Source of the DNA: Escallonia rubra
Taxonomy: Eukaryota > Streptophyta > Magnoliopsida > Escalloniales > Escalloniaceae
Direction of reading: 5' to 3'
DNA: 64,000 bases
Assembly: GCA_033065855.1 (NCBI GenBank)
Contig: JAVXUO010002569.1
Coordinates: forward strand, 1 to 64,000
Part shown: piece by piece, positions 37,601 to 49,148 of the stretch
How the letters are laid out: the number at the start of each line of letters is the position of its first letter
Numbering within the stretch: the stretch's first letter is position 1
Position numbers and translations under genes: made by a program
Notes under the pieces: model-generated
Told to the model about the DNA's origin: nothing
Seen by the model: only the letters and a program-made list of their open reading frames with translations
Database searches by the model: none

Positions 37601-38849
37601 CACAAAACCCACCACGAAGCCACCACTCTTGCACCACCGCAGCAAAGCATGCTGCCCTCCTCCCCCCAACAACCCAACACCTACAGGAAGACAAACATGA
37701 TCTTTTATTGCAAGAATGACATAATAATATCTTCCCGTTAGCCTTACAAACATTCATCTTTATGTCTTTTCTACTGTGTAACTACTCTACTTGATAAAGC
37801 AAAATGGAGAAAAGAAAAATAAATAACTGCATGCTCCATTATTTCGTGTATTGAGGACCATGAATTTGTGATATCCATACTTTCGGTCGTCTGACCATGT
37901 AATTATTCTCTGTTCAAGCTCCATGCTTTGGCTTTATGCCCTCTTCTCCACAGTTAACTTATTATTATAAGATGATGATAATGTGAAGGTGATAGATTCT
38001 GGTGCTCCTAGCTATGTGTATAGCGACAACTGTGAGGGTCTCAGTCAAGCAAGGGGAAGCTGGGGGTGATGCTCATGACTCACGGTAGAGTACTGAGCAC
38101 AGTCCAGTTTATTTGACCAATTTGTTGGTTTCCCCCGTGCATGCCATATTTTATTATCTGCTTCCTTCTTTATGTGCTTGCCATTGAATTTTTGTGCCTT
38201 AGGGTGGTCCTCGTAGCCTGTATGACTTGTGGTGTTCTGATCTAAAGCGAAAAGGAAAGAGAGTGCAGAGGAGTTGAGTCGGGTCCATCTGACTGGTGGC
38301 CACAGGATTTAATGTGGAAGTGGGGGCGGATCTACATTCACATGAGGGTGACATTTTGACGGTGATTAGGAAATTGAGATCTTCTCTCGTATAATATTTT
38401 TGTTGTAATAAAATAATATCGTTAAAGATGTTTTAGCGACAAAAAGAATTCTCACTAATGATAACAAAAAATATTTTTAGTAACAATTTTTATTTCTAAA
38501 GCTTTTATAGCAGGAATACGAGAATCCTTGTCCGTTAATTAGGATATTTCTTTTGAGAAAAGCATTAAAGTTTAGTAAAGTCATATGTTTCCTCTTTTTT
38601 GTGAATTTTGACTCATAATGTTCTCCGATCTCTAAATTCCGTTAGAGTAATTTTCTCTCTAGTGAAATGTATATAGTGGTTTATATTTTGGCAAAATTCA
38701 AAGTTGAGTCATTGTTAATACTTCATCTTCATTAAAATGTTCTTTTGACTTCTTGCAAAATCATGAAATAACTTCTAGTTCGTAAACGTTGAACATAATT
38801 CATATAGAAATCACAGATCAAGGAAATGCTACTTGGCGAGTAAAGTTCT
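34680..38849. other. intergenic DNA between ESSS and the gar2-like gene
   Basis: No host gene was seen. A LINE relic is given separately. The rest is unique-looking AT-rich DNA with short chance frames, an A-rich microsatellite near 37228-37271 and a C-rich stretch near 37570-37680. Confidence 0.45.
35375..35602 (-). pseudogene. LINE 3'-end relic
   Basis: The minus-strand frame contains LYHIWLERNNRKF, the W-x-ERN-x-R-x-F motif near the C-terminus of plant L1-type LINE proteins (zinc-binding reverse-transcriptase tail). Only about 75 codons remain and no reverse transcriptase is nearby. It could belong to the same type of LINE as the endonuclease relic at 2881-3210, but the two are far apart. 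Confidence 0.6.
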
Positions 38850-39870
38850 TAAAGGGAAACGATAAATAAGGTCAATGTTTGAATGTACTAAATCTCGTAT
38901 AAAAATCTTATAAAGACTGAAAAGGAGAAAATTCAATGAAACATTATTTAACCATTAGGTGCAAAACAAAAGTACTTTGACCAACACCCTCTGATTCATC
39001 CTAAATAAATATTGTTTGATTATAAACCATTTAAGATTGTTGGATGAGAAACTGATGCGGTATTATAAGGAGAGATTGGAAAAGCAAAAAATATTATGTA
39101 TAACATAAGTATGCACCCACAATGATTCTAAATGGTCAAAACCGACTTAATTGAACATTGGGACCCCCATTGATATAAAAACATGCAATATTTTCTGCCT
39201 TCTTCTGATGGAGAGACAACTTAACAAGATTGAAAGTTGTCACATGCTATACCCAAAACAAAAAAAGAAAAAGTGATCACATGAATAAATAAAAATTTCA
39301 CGTGCATCCGAGAAAAAAAGGTACACAATACACATCATATTTGGCAACCAAAGAAAAAGAGGAAAAGAATGCATCATCACCGATACAAGTCAAGTTTGAA
39401 TAAATAGAATAAATAAAGTTCCTCTTTAGATGTACTATATCTTCCTTGTAAAATTTATAAAATCTCAAAAGGGGAAATTTAATTAAAAATTAATTGACCA
39501 CTAGGTGCAAAAGAAAATTACTTTTGCCAAAACCCTTTAATTCCTTGAAGTAAACATTGCATGGCCTCGGATCATCTGAAATCGTTAACCGACAGGGGAC
39601 TAACGTGATAAGAGGAGTAACTAAGAGAAGCAGAAAATGTTATTATAAACATCACAGTCTTATATGGCCAAAATCATTGCGTTCAGATAATTAAGTATTT
39701 TTTACCTTCCTCCAACGGAAGGACAATTCAACAAAATTGAAAGACCGTCACATGCATGTTATCCCCGAATCAAAAAAGGAAAAAGCGATCACATGAATGG
39801 AAAAAGAAATTCACGTGCATTTAGCAAAAAGAAATGCATCATTACCGACAAATAAACACCAGATTTGGCA
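38850..39870. repeat. diverged tandem duplication, two ~500-bp units
   Basis: The first unit (about 38850-39320) and second (about 39400-39840) share ordered landmarks: ACCATTAGGTGCAAAACAAA and ACCACTAGGTGCAAAAGAAA; GATTGAAAGTTGTCACATGC and AATTGAAAGACCGTCACATGC; GTGATCACATGAATAAA and GCGATCACATGAATGGA; TTTCACGTGCAT in both. The copies are clearly diverged, hence old. Confidence 0.7.
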
Positions 39871-40319
39871 ACCAAAAGAGAAGACGAGGAAAATTGAGAA
39901 TCCAAAGCCTAAGTGAAGGTTAAGGTACACCAATCAATCAAGCTCACCGTCTACCGCACCAATTGGTACAACAACGTAATTCGGTTACAAACATTAACAA
40001 CAACGCGTAACGTAACCGGTAATCCCCAGTCACTGTCCGCCACCGACAACCCCCCCACCGGTCACCCCACTTCCCCCACTACCTCCCGTACGTCCAGCTA
40101 AGATGCATGGGGGCCCCTCTTGAAAAACCACCCTTTTAAGATCCTTCGGTTCCCGCACTTGTAACAAGCACTCACAAAATTAAAGCTTCCAAGGCCATGT
40201 TCAGCGATTCCGCTAGCTATATTTAGCGATCATATCGTTACGGTAACGCGTTTAGCGTTGCTGCTAGTTATATTTAGCGACTATAATACAGTTACGGCAA
40301 CTATAAGTCGCTGTAATCT
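39871..40319. other. proximal upstream region of the gar2-like gene
   Basis: This stretch probably holds the promoter. Two related motifs, GCTAGCTATATTTAGCGA and GCTAGTTATATTTAGCGA, occur at about 40211 and 40262. Transcription start was not identified. Confidence 0.4.
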
Positions 40320-40463
40320 TATACAAGAGGAGGGAAAGAGAGAGACTGATCAGAGGAGAGAGAGAGAGTCGGTCGGAATAGCTGAGCGAAAGAGACGCTG
40401 CACTGCATTAGTACCTGAGCGAGACAGAGTTTTGGAAGGTTTTGTGTTTGGAGCTGATCGAAA

Positions 40464-40487
40464 ATGGCAGATAACGAGGCTAACTGA
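40464..40487 (+). promoter_or_regulatory. seven-codon upstream open reading frame in the leader of the gar2-like gene
   Basis: ATG at 40464 starts a short frame encoding MADNEAN and a stop, inside the inferred first, non-coding exon (which ends at a GGTATG donor, last exon base 40529). The next exon starts at 41410 after a TTGGTGCAG acceptor. An upstream frame in this position could lower translation of the main product. It depends on the inferred leader exon. Confidence 0.45.
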
Positions 40488-41430
40488 AATTCTTGGTCTT
40501 CTTCTGATCTTTTCTGCCTTCGAAATTCGGTATGTTCAGCTTTCCAATGCACCTTTTAGCTTTTGTCTTCGTCCTTGGGGTTTTCTTTGTTTCGAATATC
40601 GAAGGAATCGACAAGCGCATTGCTTTTTTTTTTTTTTCTGGCTTTAGAGAGATCTTATTTGCACTTATTTGTGCCTTTATTATGCCAAGATCTTGTGGTT
40701 CGCCTTCGAAGTTTCACATTCTCTGCTTTGCTTTTCTCTGTGAATTTGCTTTGCTTCACTGATTTGGTTCACTACCGGCTGTACTGGCAGCAGGTGATTA
40801 CTTTCAGTAACTTAACGGTGTTCACTGGAGTAGCTACTAGCTATTGCTCAGTGTTTCCTGGTTGAATTCCGGCTCCATTAGCTGAGATTATGATCTCTCT
40901 CTCTCTCTCTCAATATTGTAATATATTTCTCTGCATTATTTGCGCGTCATAATTGTGCTGTCTGCTGAAATGTGATGATGCTTTTGCTGCTGTTTGCTGG
41001 ACAAATGGACCCTGTTGGTTATTTAGTGGTTTGGGATCTGTTCATTTACTTTTAAGGCTATTCTGCCGCTCCGAATACAAGGAGGTGCTTCATACTCAGC
41101 ACTAAATCTCGATGTGGCACTCTCTGCTTATTTTAGGTCGATTTGTTGTTTTTCTGTACTTATATTTTTGAGTCATGCCGTTATTGAGCCAGTTGATCTG
41201 TTGGATGGGACTGTAATTTTTTGTTTTGCTAGTTGTTTCTTGAACCCATTTAAGGATGAGCTAATGTGGATATATATGAGTAGAGTGAAACGGTATTGTA
41301 CTCTGCGTGCTGAATGATATGATACAGAGGTGATGCGCATTTACGACTTTGCTTTTTAGGACTGGGTGTTTGCTTTTCTCCACTCATTAGAGCTGCTACT
41401 TTGGTGCAGTTGAAAAAGGTGGAAATAAGC

Positions 41431-44400
41431 ATGAAAGAAACGGGAAACAAAAGAACCCCAAACAATAATCAAGCAAAGAGCTTTGCAAAGTCCGAAAGAA
41501 GGGAGCACAAACTGCAAGATGAGAATGCCCACAAAAATGTGAAACCGAAAGAAATCGACTCAAAAGCTTCATCCGCTAAACCAGCTATTAGTCTTTTAGT
41601 AAGTGATCCAAATACAGGCACAGATGCCTCCGAAGTAGTTTGTGAATTTGCTGTTACACATTGTGTGGATGGTGTCTACAGGTCTGAGGAGGCATCTCAA
41701 GATTTAAAAACCCTTGAAATGGTTGACAAAGAGAATAAGAATGGAGTAAACTGTCGCTCTAGTGATTTGGAGGGAGAAGCTAAAGAAGGGAGGGAAGAAG
41801 AATCAGATACTGAGACGATAACTGATTCTGTATCCTCTCACGGGGATTCACAAGCAGCTGAGGATGAGAAAGTAGAAAGAGCTGCAAGAGTTCCGAAAAG
41901 GCTTGCCAAAAAGGATTCATCTGACAGCTTTCCCCGTACTTCAAGGGTGAAATCTGATCGAGGAACAAAAACTGTTCAAATCAAGGCCTCAAATAATGCT
42001 GCTAAAAAAGCCGCAAAATCTAGCAGAGGGCCTTCTAGAGAGACAACCAATAGCCTATCTGAAACCAGTTCGAGAAATATGAAAGTTCATCCGAAGCCTT
42101 CGTCTGAATCTTCTGATGGAGTGGAAGACAAGCCTCTTGAAGAGATAAAGGAAGTGGATAGGGTGGATGAGGCTTCGAATGATAAGCATAATGGTAGAAC
42201 TGATGATGAAACTGTCAATGCTGAGGAAAATGATGACCAGGAGGATAAGGCGGCTTTAGATCGAAAGGTTGCAGAAATGGAGATGAGAATCGACAAACTT
42301 GAAGCGGAGCTGAGAGAAGTTGCGGCTCTGGAAATTTCACTGTATTCTGTGGTACCAGAGCATGGTAGCTCAGCGCATAAGGTGCATACACCTGCAAGGC
42401 GTCTCTCTAGACTCTATATTCATGCTTGCAAACATTGGTCTCAAGATAAGCGAGCTACGGTAGCTAGGAACATTGTATCTGGGCTTGTTTTGATTGCCAA
42501 GTCCTGTGGTAGTGATGTTGCAAGGTATTACTACTATCCTATTTTTGCTTCAAGTTTAAATTATGTTTTCAAATTTTGGAGACTAACGAAAACTTTTCTT
42601 TCTTTAAGGTTAACTTTCTGGTTGTCGAACAATATCGTTCTGAGGGAAATTATCACTCAAGCATTTGGAAAATCATGTAACTCGAGTTCTCTTACAAGGA
42701 TTTTTGAGTCGAATGGAGGAGGAAAGAAAAGTGAAGGGAAGTCCGCGTTACTGAAGTGGAAGGGTAGTTCTAGCTGCATGCAGCAAAATAAGATTGGTTT
42801 TATGCAGTTCATTGATGATTGGCAAGCAACAAGTACCTTCACAGCAGCGCTAGAGAAAGTTGAATCTTGGATTTTCTCTCGGATGGTTGAATCAATATGG
42901 TGGCAGGTAAATACGTCACAGCTAACTGCGCGGATGCAGCAATAGTTCGATTTGAATACTGATGCATATAAGGAAAACAGTGAAGTAAAGTTTCATTTAT
43001 ATTGTTATAAGAAAAGCTGACTCGAGCATGAATTTATTGAGGGCGCAGCTTGTAAATACTTTGGCTCTACACTCAAGCACCATACTTATCATCTGAACAC
43101 AAGTGCAATAGTCGTTCGATTAAACATGTACTGCATTTAGGTTAAAGCCACCGATGAATGTTTACATTGGTTTAGATGTACTTTTCTGTTTTTATGCGGC
43201 TAACATCTTGTTTTGTTCAGACATTGACTCCAAATATGCAATCTCCGACTGGGGATATAAGGACCAACAAAACCGTTGGAAGGCTATTAGGACCTGCATT
43301 GGGTGACCAGCAGCAAGGCAGCTTTTCCATTAACCTGTGGAAAGATGCTTTTTGTGATGCTTTTAGAAGACTTTGTCCTGTTCGAGCTGGTGGGCATGAA
43401 TGTGGTTGCTTACCAGTGATGGCAAAATTGGTATGGCATTTTTGGTGTGTGTTGCTTCCATATGCAGCTTCAATTTCTGTGTCAGGGAAAATATGTACTT
43501 AAGCCTCACAAGTCCTTCTATTCTCTGAATAGCTCGGACTTCTTTCAGCATTTTTGCTCTAAATCTCACTATGTCTTTTGTATGAGCCAGGTAATGGAGC
43601 AGTGTGTTTCCAGACTTGATGTGGCCATGTTCAATGCTATTCTCCGTGAATCAGCCCATGAGATCCCAACTGATCCCGTATCAGATCCTATAGTTGATTC
43701 CAAGGTTTTGCCTATTCCAGCTGGGGATCTTAGCTTTGGCTCTGGTGCACAACTCAAAAATTCTGTACGTATCATATTATAGTCCACCACTTTGTTCTTA
43801 TTTTTAGTTACCTATCTATCGTATGCAGTAGCTAGGGGAAATTTTGTTTCGATTATCATGTTGAACAAAGTGAGGAATTGATGTTGTTGAAAGGTGGATC
43901 TGGAACCAATAGAAAGGATGACACAGTAAATTTTACTTTATCCTTACCGTTCAGTTTCTTTAAGTAAGGGTATGAGAAGATATATCTTTTACAGGGACTC
44001 ATTACTAAGGGATAAGAGTAACTGGACCCCTCCCAGCCACACTGAACTAAAATCGTTATTACCGAAAGAGAAAGCAGAGAATTCCAAACTGCTTATTATG
44101 ACAACAATATATTTTTCATTCGTACGTGAAGTACACTAGTCAGTTATCTATTTATGCCAAAGCAATGTGATTTGACATTCCATAAGAGCATAATATGACC
44201 CTTCAATTCTAAACTAAATTGAGTAATTCTCTTGTATACTTGGGGCTTGTAAACCCCTCGTTATATGTAGTCTAGTCAGAGTTAGGTTGGCAAGAATGTA
44301 AGGAGAGGCGGGTATGTTAGATAGAACCTGATCTGCAGTTATCTGTAAAATAATCACTTCATGTTTTCGTGCTTAAATCCTATATAATGTGTAGGTCGGA

Positions 44401-45772
44401 AATTGGTCTAGATGGCTTAGTGATTTGTTTGGTATGGATGCTGACAATCCCGTAAAAGGAGATCAGCCTGACAAGGAGGATAATGATGGGCAGGGCAGGA
44501 ATGCTGTACCAAAATGTTTCCATCTCCTCAATGCCCTGAGTGATCTTCTAATGCTACCTAAAGACATGCTTATGGACCGATCAATCAGAACAGAGGTTCA
44601 TCTCACAATCTCTGCACATTTTTTTGTTTTACGTATCATCATGCTCTGTTGCGATGTACTTATTCATCAACCTGTTGTTCTCTTCAGGTATGTCCATCAA
44701 TTAGTATTCCATTGCTTAAGCGTATACTCTGCAACTTTACTCCAGATGAGTTCTGCCCAGATCCTGTTCCAGGCGCTGTTTTAGAGGCACTGAATGCTGA
44801 GGTTAGACTCTTCTTACCATTCAAGACTCTTCTTCCAAATATATGTCGTTGTGGAGCACACCTACAGCTTTACATTTACATAAACATGTTAGCACCTTTT
44901 CAAACATGGACCTTTGTATCATATCATCTCGCCAGGGTAAATTTGAAAAAGGCTGTTGTTCAAAGTATATTCTTTTCTCATGTAATAGCTCAATCGTGTA
45001 AAATCCCAATGACTTCAGTTAATTCAAACGATCACTTCAAACCATTTCTGTCAAATGTACTCCAAAAAAGATAATGAGTGTATCTCAATGCCCCCTGGAT
45101 TGAGACAAAAAGTTGAGTTCCATGTATACTTTTCCATTATGCGATGTGATAAACTTGTGCGAGAATACGAGGGACATATTATGTCATAGTCAAAATCTTT
45201 TATTATAGTAGGGTACATAGTGATGATACTGTTGCTAAGTATAGGTGGCATCATTTAGGTACTCAAAGCAACAAAATTATCCATTTTTAGTGATAAAATG
45301 CCACCGGATATAAATGTTGCGCTTAGCCCTATCAAACAAGAAAAATCGTCTTTTTGAGGCCTTAAAGCTTCAAGAATTCTAGTGCTATGAAAGCCTCTGA
45401 TATATGGTTTTATTTGTTTCTCAGTGTTTCATAGAGCGTAGATTTTCCGGAGAGACAGCCAGTAGCTTCCCTTATACGGCTTCTCCTGTCCTATACACAC
45501 CTCCTTCGTCTGATGACGTGTCAGAAAAGGTTGCAGACGCTGGAGGGAAGTCCCAGTTGGCTAGAAATGCATCTATCATACAGAGGAAAGGATATACCAG
45601 CGATGAAGAACTAGAGGAACTGGATTCTCCATTAACCTTTATAATCGAGAAATTCCCATCATCTCCAAGTATTACTGCAAACGGGAATGTAAACGGAGAC
45701 CACATGGATCAAAGGGGTTACCCTGGTGCAACTTCAAGATATCAACTCCTTCGTGAGGTCTGGTCAGCTTGA
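41431..45772 (+). CDS. nucleolar gar2-like coiled-coil protein, 7 coding exons, 812 aa
   Basis: Coding exons 41431-42524, 42609-42906, 43221-43430, 43591-43764, 44395-44595, 44688-44801 and 45425-45772 all have GT-AG borders and sum to 2439 nt, closing in frame. Residues 1-270 are highly charged, rich in Ser, Lys and Glu and probably disordered, with basic tracts (RVPKRLAKKD). A short coiled coil (DRKVAEMEMRIDKLEAELRE) lies near 275-300. A helical region follows with RLYIHACKHWSQDKRATVAR and LTFWLSNNIVLREIITQAF, which recalls the cargo-binding (dilute/DIL-like) fold of myosin V-related proteins. The C-terminal half is well ordered (GNWSRWLSDLFGMD, VPKCFHLLNALSDLLMLPKD). Arabidopsis homologues recalled are At2g42320 and At3g57780, annotated as gar2-like; biochemical function is not established. 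The start is the first ATG of the second exon. Confidence 0.88.
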
Positions 45773-46901
45773 ACACTTGGCATGGGTTGTTGATGTGTAT
45801 ATTTGTGGTTTTGTATGAATTATCAAAGGAAAAATTTAGGTAATAGGAGCCAAATAGTTAAAAGGGCAAGGAGACGAATTGCTAGTACTGGGAGATTTTT
45901 CTCAACTTTCTTGTATATCAAATCATTGTGGCAGTTATTATACCCTGATCTGTTCCAAAAACAAGGGCCAGACGGAACAATATGCTTAAATCCCACGTCC
46001 CAATCCAGCTCCAGGTCTACCAACCTTTCAGATTAGCACATAGTAGACGGAATTTGGTTTTTCTTCTCTCTTCTCTAGAGTTTTTGGCTTTCTGCTTATT
46101 TGAGAGGTAATTTCATTTGGGCAAGGAGAAGGCTAACTGAACCCAATGAATCTTGTGGACAGTTCTGTCTAGCTCTTTAATACCAGAGCTACATCTGTAT
46201 CCATGGACTTCAGTCTGGAATTGCTATGACTTTTCTGATTACTTTCACTAGACAATTAATTAGTAGTCAGGGGTGACCATTGGTCGCTGGCTTTCAATTA
46301 GTCTCAGATTAGTCAAATAGGATAGGAGAAAGAGAAACCTGCAGGAAGGATTCATGTCTGTAAGTAGTGGTTCTAAGGCGTCGTTGATCAGGAGCGAACC
46401 AAAAAGACTAATGCAAGTGTTTCAGTAGAGGTACTGGAAGATTGGGTCTGCCTCTCATTTGATTCTAAGACAGGCTAATTCATCTCTTCAGGTTCAACAT
46501 GTCATGTCCCTGTTGTAGTATATTGTGGGATATCACTCACTTGCTGGAGTTTTTGGGTGGTGTTCTGGACGTTCTTCATGCACTTCTGGACAGAGTTACT
46601 GCTTTGTTGGAGGGCACTTGTGGCTATGGAAGGCAACCTGGCTTGGCTTGGGAAGGCGTTTAGACGGTAGTGTAAGGCTAAGGCAGACGTTGGTGGATGA
46701 TGGTCTTCATGGTAGATTTTAGGCTAAATTGCAAATAACACCTAAGAGTTTGCCGCTTTTGGCAACTAAAATCCCGACCTTTTAAGTTAGACATTTTAAC
46801 CTTGACACTTCAGAATTTTTGCAATTGGACTCGAAATTGGCCAACCGTCTAAATTTTATGGAAGGCGGTATGTCCCGTAATATTAGTCGTTCGGGGGTTT
46901 A
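45773..46901. other. 3' UTR of the gar2-like gene and flank
   Basis: The first ~300 bp are probably 3' untranslated sequence. From about 46726 (AGGCTAAATTGCAAATAACA) the DNA resembles the end of an unclassified inverted-repeat element whose partner end I could not find, probably because later insertions split it. Confidence 0.45.
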
Positions 46902-47455
46902 CTCCCTATCATAGTTATTAAAGGCGCATGCGCATCTCAAGCGGAAAAGATCCCTAGAGCCTAGAGGAAAGGCACATGCGCGCCTTTTCGAAGTGAAGTG
47001 CATATATATATATATATATATAGGGAGCTGATCCGTTGAGAGCGCTAGCAAAATAGGATAAGTTGCAAACGCGATCTGGCCGTCCATCCCGAAAGATGGA
47101 CGGCCCAGATCTTTTTTTTTGCGTTTTTTTAAGTCCGTCCTTTTTTGACAAAAATACCATTTGTGTCCATCCGCTACATAATGTAGCAGACTATCGAGGC
47201 ACTACTGTTCTGACTCTTTTTTAAATACATCCGCTACATTATGTAGCGGACAATTTTTTGACAAAAATACTCTCTGTGCCCATCCGCTAAATAATGTAGC
47301 GGACTTTCGAGACAGACTTTTTCTGACTATCTCTTTCTCTGTCCTTTCTTTCTTCTTTCTCTTCTGACACACTCTCTCCCTCTCCCATCAATTTTCAGAC
47401 TATCTTTCGTTCTCTCTCTCTCTCTCTCTCTTGCTGTCCCCACTCCACTCCCCCA

Positions 47456-47652
47456 TTCCTCCTTTGCTTCTTCTTCAGACGAATCGGACGTGTAGAGCTC
47501 GGTCGGCGGCGGCGTCGTCTCGCCGGACTACAGGAAACCGGTGGTGAGTTCGAGGAAGAAGCTGCTGGCGGCGGCGAAGAGGGCTGAGGCGGTGGTCGGG
47601 GGGACGGCGTCGTCGCTGCCGGTGAACATATCGGACTGGGTGAGTCTTTGTA
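47456..47652 (+). pseudogene. captured S40/DUF584-like gene fragment, copy a
   Basis: The reading SSFASSSDESDV is followed by a stop (TAG where copy b has TGG), then SPDYRKPVVSSRKK and GGTASSLPVNISDW. The acidic DESDVW start and the SLPVNIPDW-like end are the two conserved stretches of plant S40 (DUF584) senescence-regulator proteins. The copy is broken by the stop and ends at GTGAGTC. Confidence 0.55.
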
Positions 47653-47890
47653 TTCCTCCTTTGCTTCTTCTTCAGACGAATCGGACGAATCGGACGTGTG
47701 GAGCTCGATCGACGGCAACGTCGTCTCGCCAGGCTACAGGAAACTGGTGGTGAGTTCGAGGAAGAAGCCGCTAGCGGCGGTGAAGAGGGCTGAGGCGGTG
47801 GTTGGGGGGACGGCGTCGTCGCCGCCGATGAACATACCGGACTGGGTGAGTCTTGGTATTGGACTTGTGAACAAACATCATGCAGTCTAA
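47653..47890 (+). pseudogene. captured S40/DUF584-like gene fragment, copy b
   Basis: Second tandem copy, 197 bp downstream. It stays open for 80 codons: SSSDESDESDVWSSIDGNVV, SPGYRKLVVSSRKKPLAAVK, then GGTASSPPMNIPDWVSLG and a stop. One DES triplet is duplicated relative to copy a. S40 proteins are small nuclear proteins linked to leaf senescence. Only the central part is present, so a working protein is unlikely, though the frame is open. Confidence 0.55.
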
Positions 47891-48120
47891 TGGGAGAGAA
47901 GAGACTTTGGGAGACAAGCAGCAGCCAACCTATCTGCCACACCTTTCTGATTCTCTAAATGCATGTGAATCCTTATACGAGGATGAGTTGTGATTATGTG
48001 ATCAATGGGCCATCTGATAGATTTGGCCATCAGAGAAACATCTAACCAGGATTTTGGAGTCACGCTTGACATATTTGACAGAAAATAAGAACTTCAAAGT
48101 CCCAATCAGTTCACCAAGTA
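47887..48120 (-). pseudogene. possible RNase H-like fragment in (TA)n element copy 2
   Basis: The minus-strand frame ends HMHLENQKGVADRLAAACLP, which recalls the H-x-x-R-E-x-N-x-V-A-D-x-L-A tail of RNase H-like domains of plant retroelements. The match is short, so this is tentative. It would be a third acquired piece next to the S40-like copies. Confidence 0.3.
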
Positions 48121-49148
48121 CCAGTTTAGGCTGAGGATCTGAGAGAAAAGAAGAGGAAAGAAGAGAGAGAAAGGACAAGAGAAAGTGAGAAATTGACGTG
48201 AAAGAGAGATGTGTCAGAAAATTAATGAGAAATGAGAGAGAAGGAGAGAAAAATGTACTGTCTACTTGTCCGCTACATTATGTAGCGGACTCTGTCATTT
48301 CTCTCAGAACATTAATGACAGAAAGAGAAAAAAGGTCTGAAAACTTGTCCGCTACATAATGTAGCGGACGGACTCGGAGGGTATTATTGTAAAAAAACGC
48401 AAAAAATGGACTTAAAAAAATGCAAAAAAATCTGGGCCGTCCATCTTTCGGGATGGACGGGCAGATCGCGTTTGCAACTTATCCTATTTTGCTAGCGCTC
48501 TCAACGGATCAGCTCCCTATATATATATATTAGTGTATTAAACCAATAAAATCACGCAAAAAATTCAGAACATAATAGTTTAACAAATTTTCAACACTAG
48601 ATTTTTTTTAAAATCCAATGAAAAGTAGTTAATCATAAGTGAACATGAGAACATCATCCTCATCATCAGCGAGTGCTAAGGCAACAATGCTTTCTTTAAA
48701 AGGGAACCATAGACTCTAAGTCTAGTAGAGATTCTTTCTCAATTTCATCCTATTTGTCTACAAAAGTAAAATGAAGGAGTAGATTTACTTGAAAGAGAGC
48801 AACAATTGGGGGCGCTAGCACAATGAAGACCAACAAGAGAATATATTGATTGAGGATTTGGGGTTTTAGTTTTTTTTTTTTTTTTTTTTGTGCTTTAGAT
48901 ATCAGTCTATTATGTTATGAAACAAAAGAATCAAAGACAATAAACGGTTGAGAAGATGACATGATGCAAAAATCAAAGACTAGGATTTTTGGGCTTTTTT
49001 TATGTCTCCACTTGTGCCTTGCGCTTGGGGCGCGCTTTTTTGAAGGGGCTGCACCTAGCCCTAGGCGAGGCGCACTCCCTACCCCTTTAATTTCACTTAG
49101 GCGTGCCTTTGATAACACTGGTCCCTATATTACTTTTTTAGCAACAAT

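Larger units (their letters stand above)
47023..48517. mobile_element. (TA)n-associated foldback transposon, copy 2, with captured gene fragments
   Basis: The ends GGGAGCTGATCCGTTGAGAG and CTCTCAACGGATCAGCTCCC are perfectly complementary, flanked by (TA)n on both sides (47002-47022 and 48518-48531). Palindromes CCGCTACATTATGTAGCGG or variants occur near 47170, 47230, 47282, 48270 and 48348. Length (1495 bp) and ends match copy 1 at 21091-22577. Instead of a transposase, the interior carries two tandem copies of a gene fragment and a third, different piece. Targeting of TA microsatellites is known for rice Micron elements; whether this family is related is not known. Confidence 0.87.
46910..49120. 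mobile_element. hAT-type element carrying a nested insertion
   Basis: The left end CATAGTTATTAAAGGCGC matches the complement of the right end, CAGTGTTATCAAAGGCACGC. The flanking 8-mers CTCCCTAT (46902-46909) and GTCCCTAT (49121-49128) agree at 7 of 8. Its own DNA is 46910-47022 and 48518-49120; the interval between is the (TA)n-associated element. It is non-autonomous, with no transposase domain, and has a T-run near 48870-48890. Confidence 0.75.

Noticed and set aside
42087..42397. Minus-strand frames under the gar2-like gene
   Set aside because: They are shadows of the well-supported plus-strand coding exon.
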